Positions 1-8,195 of a DNA stretch of 37,996 nt are shown piece by piece. The position numbers were made by a program, and so were the translations under genes. How positions within the stretch are numbered: the first letter of the stretch is position 1; the number at the start of each line of letters is the position of its first letter. The stretch is from Rothia terrae (GTDB lineage Bacteria > Actinomycetota > Actinomycetes > Actinomycetales > Micrococcaceae), in contig NZ_JAAXPV010000022.1 in assembly GCF_012396615.1 (NCBI RefSeq), positions 1 to 37,996 of the forward strand, given 5' to 3'. The notes below the pieces were generated by a model, which was not told the origin of the DNA, ran no database searches, and was given only the letters and a program-made list of their open reading frames with translations.

Positions 1-360
1 CCCCTCTCGCGTATTAAAACTGTGCTCCTAGAGATTCGTCGTGTGAGCGAGTTGGCTGGTGGGCTTTCTAGGTGTGGCTCTTTGCGTGCTCGCTAGCTCA
101 CACCCGCCACACCTAGCCCCTCTCGCGTATTAAAACTGTGCTCCTAGAGATTCGTCGTGTGAGCGAGTTGGCTGGTGGGCTTTCTAGGTGTGGCTCTTTG
201 CGTGCTCGCTAGCTCACACCCGCCACACCTAGCCCCTCTCGCGTATTAAAACTGTGCTCCTAGAGATTCGTCGTGTGAGCGAGTTGGCTGGTGGGCTTTC
301 TAGGTGTGGCTCTTTGCGTGCTCGCTAGCTCACACCCGCCACACCTAGCCCCTCTCGCGC
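1..360. repeat. 116-bp tandem repeat array (3 copies plus start of a fourth)
   Basis: Units begin at 1, 117 and 233 and appear identical; a fourth starts at 349 and breaks off after about 11 bases. Each unit holds an inverted repeat (68-116, 184-232, 300-348) with 11-bp arms CTAGGTGTGGC / GCCACACCTAG, whose loop contains CTCGCTAGCTC, and a border CCCCTCTCGCG. Read on the minus strand, the array begins about 12 nt after the stop codon of the M13 peptidase gene, in the same orientation relative to the gene as the related elements at 18717, 24400 and 26625. The window starts exactly in the array, so more copies may lie to the left. It is not a CRISPR, because nothing varies between the units. 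Confidence 0.9.
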
Positions 361-371
361 ATCAGATCTTG

Positions 372-2357
372 CTACCAGATGCGCACGCGGTCTTCCGGCG
401 CCAGGTAGAGGGCGTCACCCTCCTGCACATCGAACGCGTCGTAGAACTCGTCGATGTTGCGCACGATGCCGTTGACGCGGAACTCACTCGGCGAGTGCGG
501 GTCAACCGCCAGCATCATCTCTTCGAACTGCTGGCGTGCCTTGGTGCGCCAGCCGATGCCCCAGCCCATGAACACGCGCTGCAGAGCGGTGTAACCGTCA
601 ATGACGGGAGCGTCCTCAATGGAGGTAATGCCCTCCTTTGCCAGCGCAATCTTGTACGCCTTCAACCCAATGGACAGGCCGCCAAGATCGCCAATGTTCT
701 CGCCTAGAGTCAGCTCACCGTTCACAGTGTACTTCTCGGGGTCAAGGCCTGCCGGGGTGTACTTGTTGTACTGGTCAACCAAGGACGCGGTGCGCTTGGT
801 GAACTCCTCGCGGTCGGTTTCTGTCCACCAGTTGTTCAGCGCGCCGGTGCCATCGTACTTTGAACCCTGATCGTCAAAGCCGTGGCCAATCTCGTGGCCG
901 ATCACAGCACCAATACCGCCGTAGTTCACGGCATCGTCAGCTTCGGGATCAAAGTAAGGCGGTTGCAAAATCGCTGCCGGGAACACAATCTCGTTAGCCG
1001 GCGGCATGTAGTAGGCGTTGACGGTCTGCGGGCTCATCAGCCACTCGGTTTTATCAACGGGCTCACCGATGCGGTTCAGCATGAAGTTGTGTTCGTGCAG
1101 GGTCGCGCGTCGAACGTTCTCAAAGAGGTCGCCCTTTTCGAACTCAAGGTCTGAGTAGTCGCGCCACTTGTCGGTGTAACCGATCTTGGTCACGAACTTG
1201 CCCAGCTTCTCCAGCGCGCGCTCGCGGGTTTCGTCGGTCATCCAGTCCAGTTCGGTGATGGACTGGCGGTAGGCCTCAATGAGGTTATCGACCAGTACCA
1301 GCATTTTCTGCTTGTGCTCCGGCGGGAAGTGCACGGCAACGTATTCCTTGCCCACTTCGTCCGCGATGTAGCTCTCCAGCAGTGAGATGCCGCGCTTCCA
1401 GCGCTCGCGGACTTCTTCGGTACCCGAAAGGGTGCGGCCGTAGAAGTCGAAGTTGGCCTCAACCATTTCTTTGTTGAGTAGGGATGCGCGTGCTGAGGTG
1501 TACTGCCAAATCAGCCAGAGCTTCCAGGTCATCAGCGGGACGTCCGCGAACATCTTGGCTGCGCCCTCAAAGAATGAGGGCTGTGAGACAACCACGGTGC
1601 CGAAATTTTCAACGGAAGAGCCGATACCTTCAATGTACTTGGCGAAGGGGAAACCGGGGAACTTGTCTTCAAGCTCAGCGGCGGGTACGGGGTTGTAACG
1701 CTTGTCGGCATCGCGGTTTTCGACGTTGCTCCAGTGATGCGAGGCAATTTCGGTTTCGTGCGCCATGATGATCTGACCAACGAGATCCGGAGTCAGACCA
1801 AAGGGCTCAGCAGCACCGGTGAGGGTGAACATGCGCTCAATGTGCTTGACGTAGGCCTGGCGAATGTCCTCGTACTTGTCTTCGCGGTAGTAGGATTCGT
1901 CGGGCAAACCAAGACCTGACTGGCCAAGGTACACGGTGTAGTAACCGGGGTTCTTAGCGTCGATGCTGGTGTACCAGCCGAAGAGTCCGCCGACGCCCGC
2001 GCGGTCCGCGTCCGCCATAACCTTCACAAACTGGTCGGTGGTCTGCGCTTCAAGAATCGGAGTGAGCTCGCGCAGTAGCGGAATGACGCCTTCGGTTTCA
2101 ATACGCTCAACGCTCATAAAAGAGTTGTAGAGCGCGCCGATGCGTGACTCCGGGTCTTCGACGGCGATTTTTTCTACGATTTCGCGGACGTTTTTCTCTG
2201 CCTCATCGCGCAGAAAGTACATGCCGCCGTCTTTGGAGCGGTCCGCGGGAATCTCGTAGGTGTCTAGCCACTTGCCGTTGACGTGGCGGAAAAAATCGTC
2301 AGCTGGTTTTACTGATGAATCAATGAATTCTAGGTCGAGTCCTGATTTTTTAGTCAT
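372..2357 (-). CDS. pepO: M13 family zinc metallopeptidase (PepO/neprilysin-like)
   Basis: A 661-aa protein with full M13 architecture. The N-terminal half (about 1-440) is the helical peptidase_M13_N domain. The catalytic half carries NAYYMPPANEIVFPAAIL (447-464), the zinc motif HEIGH (488-492, ligands H488 and H492, general base E489) and ENIGDLGG (553-560), where E553 should be the third zinc ligand. It ends in the RVRIW tail typical of the family. No signal peptide or anchor helix is seen, so it resembles cytosolic bacterial PepO endopeptidases that cut short peptides rather than anchored neprilysins. The start is the ATG at 2357, with a weak GGGG before it. It stands alone, with the 116-bp repeat array directly after its stop. 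Family assignment is certain; the substrate is unknown. Confidence 0.95.
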   Translation of the reverse strand: MTKKSGLDLEFIDSSVKPADDFFRHVNGKWLDTYEIPADRSKDGGMYFLRDEAEKNVREIVEKIAVEDPESRIGALYNSFMSVERIETEGVIPLLRELTPILEAQTTDQFVKVMADADRAGVGGLFGWYTSIDAKNPGYYTVYLGQSGLGLPDESYYREDKYEDIRQAYVKHIERMFTLTGAAEPFGLTPDLVGQIIMAHETEIASHHWSNVENRDADKRYNPVPAAELEDKFPGFPFAKYIEGIGSSVENFGTVVVSQPSFFEGAAKMFADVPLMTWKLWLIWQYTSARASLLNKEMVEANFDFYGRTLSGTEEVRERWKRGISLLESYIADEVGKEYVAVHFPPEHKQKMLVLVDNLIEAYRQSITELDWMTDETRERALEKLGKFVTKIGYTDKWRDYSDLEFEKGDLFENVRRATLHEHNFMLNRIGEPVDKTEWLMSPQTVNAYYMPPANEIVFPAAILQPPYFDPEADDAVNYGGIGAVIGHEIGHGFDDQGSKYDGTGALNNWWTETDREEFTKRTASLVDQYNKYTPAGLDPEKYTVNGELTLGENIGDLGGLSIGLKAYKIALAKEGITSIEDAPVIDGYTALQRVFMGWGIGWRTKARQQFEEMMLAVDPHSPSEFRVNGIVRNIDEFYDAFDVQEGDALYLAPEDRVRIW

Positions 2358-2570
2358 ACCCCAAGTTTAGGCGGTGAGATTGTGGACGTCACTGTGAGAG
2401 ACCGGCTGTTCACTACCCAAGAAAGGATGCCCGTGTTGCGAAACTATTTATGCCAGATCTAACCAGTTTTCCGTCTCACTGGACTTGCTCTACAGAGTGA
2501 TCTTTTACAAACCTCAAAAATAGGAATCTCTGTTTATCATTTTATTGGTAAACTTTATCTGACCGTTCTC

Positions 2571-2576
2571 TATAGT
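2571..2576 (+). promoter_or_regulatory. Likely -10 box of the Tat-exported protein gene
   Basis: TATAGT lies 49 nt before the ATG at 2625 in an AT-rich intergenic stretch (2358-2624). TTGGTA occurs 20 nt upstream, which is longer than the usual 17-18 nt spacer, so only the -10 box is reasonably supported. An AAGGG ribosome site lies between this box and the start codon. Confidence 0.4.
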
Positions 2577-2624
2577 TATCTTTCTGCTACCCGGCAGATT
2601 CAATTAAGCCGAAGGGCTCCGCCG

Positions 2625-3278
2625 ATGACTTCCCCCATTTCACGACGCAATCTCGCCAGAGGCATGGTTTGGTCAGCTCCAGTAGTAATTGCTTCAGTAA
2701 GAGTGCCAGCGTTTGCTGCATCTGTTAATCCGGAGTATCTCTGGTATGACAGCCAGTCTCATGAGTTCGTGCCTAAAGGTGGCTCTATTAAAGACCTCTA
2801 CGTCTACACCACCGACCCCGTCGATGAAAATCCTGCTGGCTTTTCTATTAGCTACAAGCCGGGTATGGGCGAGGACACCACGGCTACCTTGCAACGCCTA
2901 GACTACTACGTCATGGTGCCTACACGGTTCTCTAATGACGGCATCCCAGCCACATATGGTTCCACCTCCACCTACTGGACCCCTCTTACCAAGGTCACAG
3001 CTGCAACTCTTGCCGTCGATAATGGGGCTGGTGGAACGACCAGTATTTCTACCACTGGGTATAACGTATATAAGACGAGTTTTAAAGGTGTAATGACAAA
3101 TCCTGTTGTCGGTATTGATGGGCGAACCACATGGCCAGGAACCACAGTTGATCTCGGCTTCTTTGGGCTTACTAAAGCGACAACCGGATCATACTATGCA
3201 GGGTACGTTACTAGCTTTACTACCGCTAACGGATTCACGATGACAGACAGTAACGGTATTGAGAAGTACACCTTCTAA
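2625..3278 (+). CDS. Tat-exported protein of unknown function
   Basis: A 217-aa protein. Residues 5-31 form a twin-arginine signal: SRRNLARG, a moderately hydrophobic stretch (MVWSAPVVIASV) and a cleavage site around AFA-AS (about residue 31). The mature part is rich in Thr, Ser, Tyr and Gly with few charges, which suggests an all-beta extracellular or wall-exposed domain. No catalytic motif, LPxTG signal or transmembrane tail is seen. AAGGG about 10 nt upstream supports the ATG. Actinobacteria of this family often carry lineage-specific exported proteins with SRRxxxxG...APA leaders. I do not recognise the domain. It stands alone between two unrelated genes. Confidence 0.75.
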   Translation: MTSPISRRNLARGMVWSAPVVIASVRVPAFAASVNPEYLWYDSQSHEFVPKGGSIKDLYVYTTDPVDENPAGFSISYKPGMGEDTTATLQRLDYYVMVPTRFSNDGIPATYGSTSTYWTPLTKVTAATLAVDNGAGGTTSISTTGYNVYKTSFKGVMTNPVVGIDGRTTWPGTTVDLGFFGLTKATTGSYYAGYVTSFTTANGFTMTDSNGIEKYTF

Positions 3279-3395
3279 CATTCAAGTAGCGTACTGAATG
3301 AGGCAAAACTTTTGCTTGGCCTGACTGCTATGTGACCAACAACTGCACCCTTGTTTATTGTTTGTTGGGGAAAGTAACCCGTAGGCTAGTGCCTT

Positions 3396-4889
3396 ATGAC
3401 TGAGAATCACTCCTCCCCAGATACACATAAAAATCCGCCAACGGGTGCGTTACCTGCGGCTCGGTTAGACCGCGCTGATTTTCTGCTTCTTGCCGTGATG
3501 GTGGTCGCGGCGTTCGTCCTTATCTTGAACGAGACCCTGCTCGGTGTTGCGTTGCCGTCAATTATGGCTGACCTTCATGTTTCGGCTTCCCTCGGCCAGT
3601 GGTCTTCAACAGCGTTTATGCTGACAATGGCTGTGGTAACCCCGGCGTCCGGCTTTATTCTGTCGCGTTTTAGCATTCGCCAGGTGTTCTCTGGGGCGAT
3701 GATTCTCTTTGCAATCGGTACGCTGGTTGCGGCTCTTGCCCCGTCCTTTGGTTTTCTGCTGCTGGGACGCGTGCTACAGGCTGGCGGCACCGGCGTCATC
3801 ATGCCGCTGCTGATGACTACCATGCTGCGTCTTGTGCCGCTACAGATGCGCGGTAAGGCGATGGGCATTATCGGTATGGTCATTTCGGCGGCTCCTGCGA
3901 TGGGCCCCACCGTGTCCGGTCTCATTCTGTCAGTGGGATCATGGCGTTTGCTGTTCTGGATGGTCCTTCCTATCGGTCTCATTGCCCTGCTGGTCGGGTT
4001 TAAACTGGCGCCCGCTACCCGCGATGCTGGCGACTCGCAGAAGCTCGACCTTCTCTCCGTTGCGCTCTCAACCATCGGATTTGGTAGCCTGGTTCTGGGC
4101 TTGAGTTCCTTCGGCGGTCACTCCGGTCACGGTGGCGGCTCGCTTCCCGTGAACCCCTGGGTTGCCGTTATTGTTGCGGTTATCGCCCTCGTATGGTTTG
4201 TTCTGCGTCAGATTAAACTGCAGAGCACAGGCACTCCTTTCTTAGATATGCGCGTGTTCAAAGCCTTCCCCTTCACACTGACCGTGCTCATGAGCTCCGT
4301 TGGTATGGGCGTTATGCTGGGCACCGCGATTTTGATTCCGCTCTACACAGCCAACGCCCTGGGCGTGGACGCGCTCACCACCGGCCTGCTCCTGCTTCCC
4401 GGCGGCATCGTCATGGCTGTTCTCAGCCCCTTCGTCGGTGGACTCGTCGATAAATTCGGCGCTCGCACCCTCGTTGTGCCCGGTGCCATCGCACTGAGCG
4501 CATCCGTCTGGATGATGTCAACCTTCGGCGTGAACACCCCGCTGTGGTTTATCGTGGCATCGCACGTGCTCATGAGCATCGCCCTGCCCTTCATCAACAC
4601 CCCCATGATGACCCTTGGCTTAGGTAGTCTGGACGCGTCCCTCTACTCATTCGGTAGCTCCGCGCTTTCTGCCATTCAGCAGGTGGCAGGTGCAGCTGCA
4701 ACAGCCCTGTTCGTGATGCTCATGGGCGTCGGTATCGCCTCATACGGTGGCGGAAACACCCCCGAAGCTAACGCGGCAGGCGTCCACTTTGCCCTGCTGA
4801 TTGCGGCATTCGTGTCACTATCAGCCATCGTTCTTGCCTTCCTCGTGCCCAGCGGAAAGACTAAGGGCGAAGCCCCTATGGCTCACTAA
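3396..4889 (+). CDS. MFS drug-efflux permease, DHA2 (EmrB/QacA/LmrB) family
   Basis: A 497-aa polytopic protein, probably with 14 transmembrane segments. The first helix (about 28-50) carries the DHA2 signature LNETLLGVALPSIMADL, and motif C of antiporters appears as AMGPTVSGLIL in TM5. A Gly/His-rich loop (GGHSGHGGG) lies mid-protein and a short cytosolic tail ends it. The family exports lipophilic drugs, dyes or bile salts in exchange for protons across the cytoplasmic membrane; the Corynebacterium/Bacillus LmrB branch gives lincosamide resistance, but substrate cannot be read from the sequence. TAGGCT lies only 9 nt before the ATG and no ribosome site is seen, so the mRNA may be leaderless. 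A strong terminator follows. Confidence 0.92.
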   Translation: MTENHSSPDTHKNPPTGALPAARLDRADFLLLAVMVVAAFVLILNETLLGVALPSIMADLHVSASLGQWSSTAFMLTMAVVTPASGFILSRFSIRQVFSGAMILFAIGTLVAALAPSFGFLLLGRVLQAGGTGVIMPLLMTTMLRLVPLQMRGKAMGIIGMVISAAPAMGPTVSGLILSVGSWRLLFWMVLPIGLIALLVGFKLAPATRDAGDSQKLDLLSVALSTIGFGSLVLGLSSFGGHSGHGGGSLPVNPWVAVIVAVIALVWFVLRQIKLQSTGTPFLDMRVFKAFPFTLTVLMSSVGMGVMLGTAILIPLYTANALGVDALTTGLLLLPGGIVMAVLSPFVGGLVDKFGARTLVVPGAIALSASVWMMSTFGVNTPLWFIVASHVLMSIALPFINTPMMTLGLGSLDASLYSFGSSALSAIQQVAGAAATALFVMLMGVGIASYGGGNTPEANAAGVHFALLIAAFVSLSAIVLAFLVPSGKTKGEAPMAH

Positions 4890-4910
4890 AAATCTACTGA
4901 CACATCGTAA

Positions 4911-4955
4911 AAGGTTGGCCCCCTGAACTCTGAAAGTTCAGGGGGCCAACCTTTT
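4911..4955 (+). terminator. Strong intrinsic terminator after the MFS gene
   Basis: A perfect 19-bp stem (4911-4929 with 4935-4953) with a 5-nt loop CTGAA, preceded by AAAA and followed by a T run. It can work in both directions, ending the MFS transcript from the left and the protease transcript from the right. Confidence 0.9.
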
Positions 4956-5336
4956 TAAAAGAAAACAGCGCACCGCTGTTAAAGGGGAAAGCGATGCGCT
5001 GTTTCATGCATAGAACTGGTATTCCAAAAGACTGAAAGAAATAATCTTTAAGTTCATTGAAGCTACCAGATTCATGCATAAGCCATACGCCACAAGGAGG
5101 TGCTCTAGGTCGGGAAAAACCCAGGGACCTTGAGGCATTTGGCTCTTTACAATCCTACAGCCCTTCTCTAAACCGTCAGGGAGAGAAGTTGTAGGCGTTA
5201 ATGAGATGGTGAGCCCGATTGCACTGTGTTACGTGTATCAGTTTACTTGTGTGGAAAAGTAATTCACGGGTGGTTCAACACGGGGGAGGGGGAAGGTGCG
5301 TGGTTCCACCGGGCTTACCATCAGTAAGTTAGTGGA
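4956..5336. other. Gene-free stretch 3' of the protease, with two inverted repeats
   Basis: No convincing coding region. It contains an imperfect inverted repeat CTACAGCCCTTCTCT (5155-5169) / AGAGAAGTTGTAG (5182-5194) and a smaller one around 5107-5131 (GGTC..GGG / CCC..GACC arms). They lie in the 3' flank of the minus-strand protease gene and could be transcription-end or mRNA-stability structures. There is no T run, so a terminator call is weak. No known riboswitch pattern was recognised. Confidence 0.4.
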
Positions 5337-6323
5337 TTAGCCAGCGTAGTCGTAGCTCCATGAGTCTGACCAGCCCCATGATGAGTGCCACTCCCAGTTC
5401 GGGCCGAGGATGTCCTCATGTGACCAGTTGATGTCGCCGGTTGCCCAGTCGGTGTCATCTGCAGGAAGCTCGTCAACGGGTTCTTCAACAGGTGCAGGGG
5501 TCTCGTCGATGGGCTCTTCAACAGGAGCGGGCGTCTCATCTACGGGAGCGGGAGTCTCGTCAACCGGTGCAGGGGTTTCCTCTTCAGGGGTTACGTCAAC
5601 GCCAGCAGTGGTTTCAATCCAAGTGCCGGTCTGTGAGAGCAGTGCGTAGTTTGAACCTGCGTGGATATCGCCACTGGGATCAGCGTTGTCACCGGTTGAG
5701 CAAACTGCTACAACCTTGCCGTTGACAACCAAGGGTCCGCCTGAGTCACCGTGGTTTGAAGCGCCATCGTTACCGGTCAAGTGAGCTGCCTTGCCATAGT
5801 ACGCGTCGGTGGATGTGCCGTCGATGGTCACGGTTGCGGTGCGCAGGTGGTCGGTGGGCTGCTTGTAAGCGCCAAGACCAAAGCCGTAGATGTGGCCGAG
5901 AGTGATGTTCTCGGGTACTTCGTAAGTGGTGTCTACCTCTGCGTATGAAGACAGGGGAGCTTCTTCTGAAAGGTGTACCAGAGCGATGTCGCCCTTAGGA
6001 GCTGCGTGTACTGAGTCAACTGCGATCGGTTCGCCGCGATCAACCTGGTCGTTTGACTGGTAAACGTTCATGCGTGCAACGTCGTCGATGCAGTGACGAG
6101 CGGTCAGTACCCATTCGTCGTTGAGCTGTTCACCGCTGCAGCCGTAGGTCTCTACGGTGCCACCGGAGTGGGTCTGGAATTCAAGCTGAACCATCCATTC
6201 GACGTTAGCCTCGGAGCCACCCACGACGTAGGGAGAAGCGTCCTGCGCGAATGCTGATGAAGCCGCCGATGCGGTCAGTGCTGCTGCAACTGCTGATGTT
6301 GCGAGCATCTTTGAGAGTTTCAT
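5337..6323 (-). CDS. Secreted trypsin-like serine protease with acidic Pro-repeat and Trp-rich tail
   Basis: A 328-aa protein, starting at the ATG at 6323 (AAAGGAAA ribosome site just upstream) rather than the in-frame ATG 18 codons earlier. The signal peptide covers residues 1-26 (cleavage AFA-QD). The catalytic domain is chymotrypsin-fold S1: IVGG-like YVVGGSEA at 32-39, TARHC (H77), GDIALV (D112) and GDSGGP (S194), so the triad is complete. After residue 245 comes a tail of four or five DETPAPV/EEP repeats (246-284) and a C-terminal segment with seven Trp (293-328). The acidic Pro-rich linker suggests a spacer through the cell wall and the Trp-rich end a binding module, but neither is a named domain to me. 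A damaged paralogue lies upstream (6954-7694). It acts outside the cell; the substrate is unknown. Confidence 0.9.
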   Translation of the reverse strand: MKLSKMLATSAVAAALTASAASSAFAQDASPYVVGGSEANVEWMVQLEFQTHSGGTVETYGCSGEQLNDEWVLTARHCIDDVARMNVYQSNDQVDRGEPIAVDSVHAAPKGDIALVHLSEEAPLSSYAEVDTTYEVPENITLGHIYGFGLGAYKQPTDHLRTATVTIDGTSTDAYYGKAAHLTGNDGASNHGDSGGPLVVNGKVVAVCSTGDNADPSGDIHAGSNYALLSQTGTWIETTAGVDVTPEEETPAPVDETPAPVDETPAPVEEPIDETPAPVEEPVDELPADDTDWATGDINWSHEDILGPNWEWHSSWGWSDSWSYDYAG

Positions 6324-6814
6324 GAAGTTTCCTTTGAAACAGTAGGTGTGTGAATGAATGTGGTTTATTCGCTTCACCTGGGGATGCTGGTTTCAAAGGG
6401 AGTCCGCAAAAATCACTGGGGATTTGGGTGCCGCTGGCGGTTGGTATGGCGCCGTTGGCGTTGGTTCGTGATGATGCCGGTGGTTCAGTTATGAAACTCG
6501 GCAATGCTTTTGCGTTTGCCCGCTTCAAAACTCAGCTGGATTGATTCTAAGCAGGTTATTTGCACTTGTCAGCCCGGAGTTTTGTGGGTCTAAATGTATA
6601 TGTGGAGGAAAATTTTTTTGTGTTATTCGGTGTCGCAGAATCAGATTTTCCTGTTTATAATTTCGCCGCCTACCTTAAAACAAGCCCAAGAGGTAGAAAA
6701 ATAGCCTATTTGAGTAACTTAAACTTTGTTAGTAATCGCTCTCTAAAGGGGGTCTCTGTGGGCTATTCTGCAGGGGAAAATTTTGCAGAGTCTCTTGTTT
6801 CAAAAAATAAGAAG
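6324..6814. other. Intergenic region between the two proteases
   Basis: This is the 5' region of the intact protease. The left part is GC-normal, while about 6590-6800 is strongly AT-rich. Open frames on both strands (for example plus-strand 6560-6883) lack a plausible ribosome site and protein-like composition. The promoter of the 6323 gene must lie here, but I cannot place it with confidence. Confidence 0.4.
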
Positions 6815-6878
6815 ACCCCCGTCTCGCTAGGACATATACCGATTTTTACCATCGGTAAAGTTTCTGCGAGCCGGGGGT
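6815..6878 (-). terminator. Terminator after the protease pseudogene
   Basis: Inverted repeat with outer arms ACCCCCG (6815) / CGGGGGT (6878) and CTCGC / GCGAG, enclosing an inner hairpin TACCGAT / ATCGGTA (6837-6857). Read on the minus strand it is followed by TCTTCTTATTTTTT, so it should end transcription coming from the pseudogene at 6954-7694. Confidence 0.7.
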
Positions 6879-6953
6879 TGTAGGGCGCGCGGCGAGGGGA
6901 TAACTATCGGAGGATAGGGGAATCGCTACGCGTCCTCGTTAGAGCTTTACGCT

Positions 6954-7694
6954 CTAAGGAGTGACATCTACACCCGAGGTGGTTTCGATCCAGTCGGCTG
7001 ACTGGGAGAGCAGTACGTAGTTTGAGCCTGCGTTAATGTTGGCGCCGGGATCGTTTTCATCACCGGTTGAGCAGACAGCTACGACCTTGCCGTTGACAAC
7101 GAGAGGTCCGCCTGAATCGCCGTGGTTAGCTGCACCGGAGTTGCCGGTGAGGTGCGCTGCGATGCCGTAGTACGCGTCGGTGGATGTGCCGTCGATGGTC
7201 ACGGTTGCGGTGCGCAAGGTGGTGGTGGGCTGTTTGTTTGCGCCCAAGCCGTAACCGAAGATCGAGTCGGTATCGCCGGGGGTTACTTCGTAGTTCGCGT
7301 CCACATCAGCGTACGAGTTGAGCGGAGCTGATTCTGACAGGTGCACCAGTGCAATGTCGCCTGCAGGGGCTGCGTGTACCGAGTCGGCTGCGATGGGCTC
7401 GCCGCGGTCAATCTGGTCGTTTGACTGGTAGACGTTCATGCGTGCAACGTTCTCCACGCAGTGGCGCGCGGTGAATACCCACTCGTCATTGAGCTGTTCA
7501 CCGGTGCAACCGTAAGTCTCTACAGAGCCGCCACTGTGGGTTTGGAATTCAAGCTGGACGGTCTATTCTGAGGTTGCCTGCGAGCCACCCACGATGTAGG
7601 GGGATGCTGCAGGTGCTGCGGATGCGGGTGCCATGGCTGCTGCGGACAGTGCGCAGGTTGCCAGTGCGGCTGAGAGAACTCGTGAAGTTTTCAT
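6954..7694 (-). pseudogene. Trypsin-like serine protease paralogue with in-frame amber stop
   Basis: The reading frame starts at the ATG at 7694 (AAAGGAA ribosome site) and encodes a signal peptide, then SPYIVGGSQATSE. Codon 44 is TAG (complement at 7563-7565), after which the same frame runs on as TVQLEFQTHSGG..., with TARHC, GDIALV and GDSGGP, to a stop at 6954. In the intact neighbour the matching codon encodes Trp43 (VEWMVQLEF against SE*TVQLEF), so one TGG-to-TAG change explains it. No other lesion is seen, which points to a recent event, a sequencing error or rare readthrough. The coding part ends at VDVTP, exactly where the neighbour's Pro-repeat tail begins, so this paralogue never had or has lost the tail. 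An internal ATG at 7457 lacks the catalytic His and cannot give an active enzyme. Confidence 0.88.
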
Positions 7695-8195
7695 AACGGG
7701 GTTCCTTTTTGTGTTCAAGTGAATTGTGAATACGTGTTGTCGTCGTGTTCACAGATTGGTGTGGCTGAGGTTGGTTCTCACCGGGCGCCCCTGAAAAGTT
7801 CCGCCCTCAGTTGGCATGAATTGTATGCACAAAAACTGTGGGCTGCCATGAGGTCGTTTGTGGGCTTAATTGAGGTTTTAGAAAAAATTTAGACTGGTAT
7901 ATGGGTGGCGATTTGTGGCGTCCTTGCGTACGCTCCCGCCTTGAAAAGTGCTTCAATTCGCTGAAGTTGTTTTAATGTGCTTAAAAATTGAAAGTAAATT
8001 TCGGGTGTGGAGACGCTGATTTTTAGCCGTAGGTTATTTAGGGGACAAATATTTTAAAAATGACTGATAAACGGTAGCTATGAGTAAAAAATTATCTTTA
8101 CGCATCCGCGCTACCGGGTCACAAACCTGTCGCGTCCTACCTCGCTGACGTATAAAAGAAGAGAAGGAAAATCGTGATCGTCAAGGAGATAGCGC
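7695..8195. promoter_or_regulatory. Divergent promoter region between protease pseudogene and aldo/keto reductase
   Basis: About 500 bp, AT-rich, without convincing genes. On the plus strand TATAAA (8151-8156) is the best -10 box for the reductase, followed by an AAGGAGAT ribosome site. A hairpin CTTCA..TGAAG near 7948-7963 followed by TTGTTTT is a weak plus-strand terminator candidate. A 22-codon ORF (8080-8148) lies before the reductase but has no ribosome site. Confidence 0.45.

Noticed and set aside
1-360. CRISPR array
   Set aside because: All 116 bases of each unit are repeated, with no variable spacers, and no cas gene is present.
4894-5079. Minus-strand ORF of 61 aa after the MFS gene
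   Set aside because: It includes the whole 19-bp terminator stem, so it is a chance frame.
5410-5725. Plus-strand repetitive ORFs (SSTGAGVSS repeats) opposite the protease tail
   Set aside because: They are complements of the DETPAPV-coding repeats; no start signals.
6560-6883. Plus-strand ORF of 107 aa between the proteases
   Set aside because: No ribosome site, lies in an AT-rich intergenic region and runs through the terminator hairpin; composition is not convincing.
8080-8148. 22-codon ORF upstream of the aldo/keto reductase
   Set aside because: No ribosome site and no feature of a leader peptide; probably chance.
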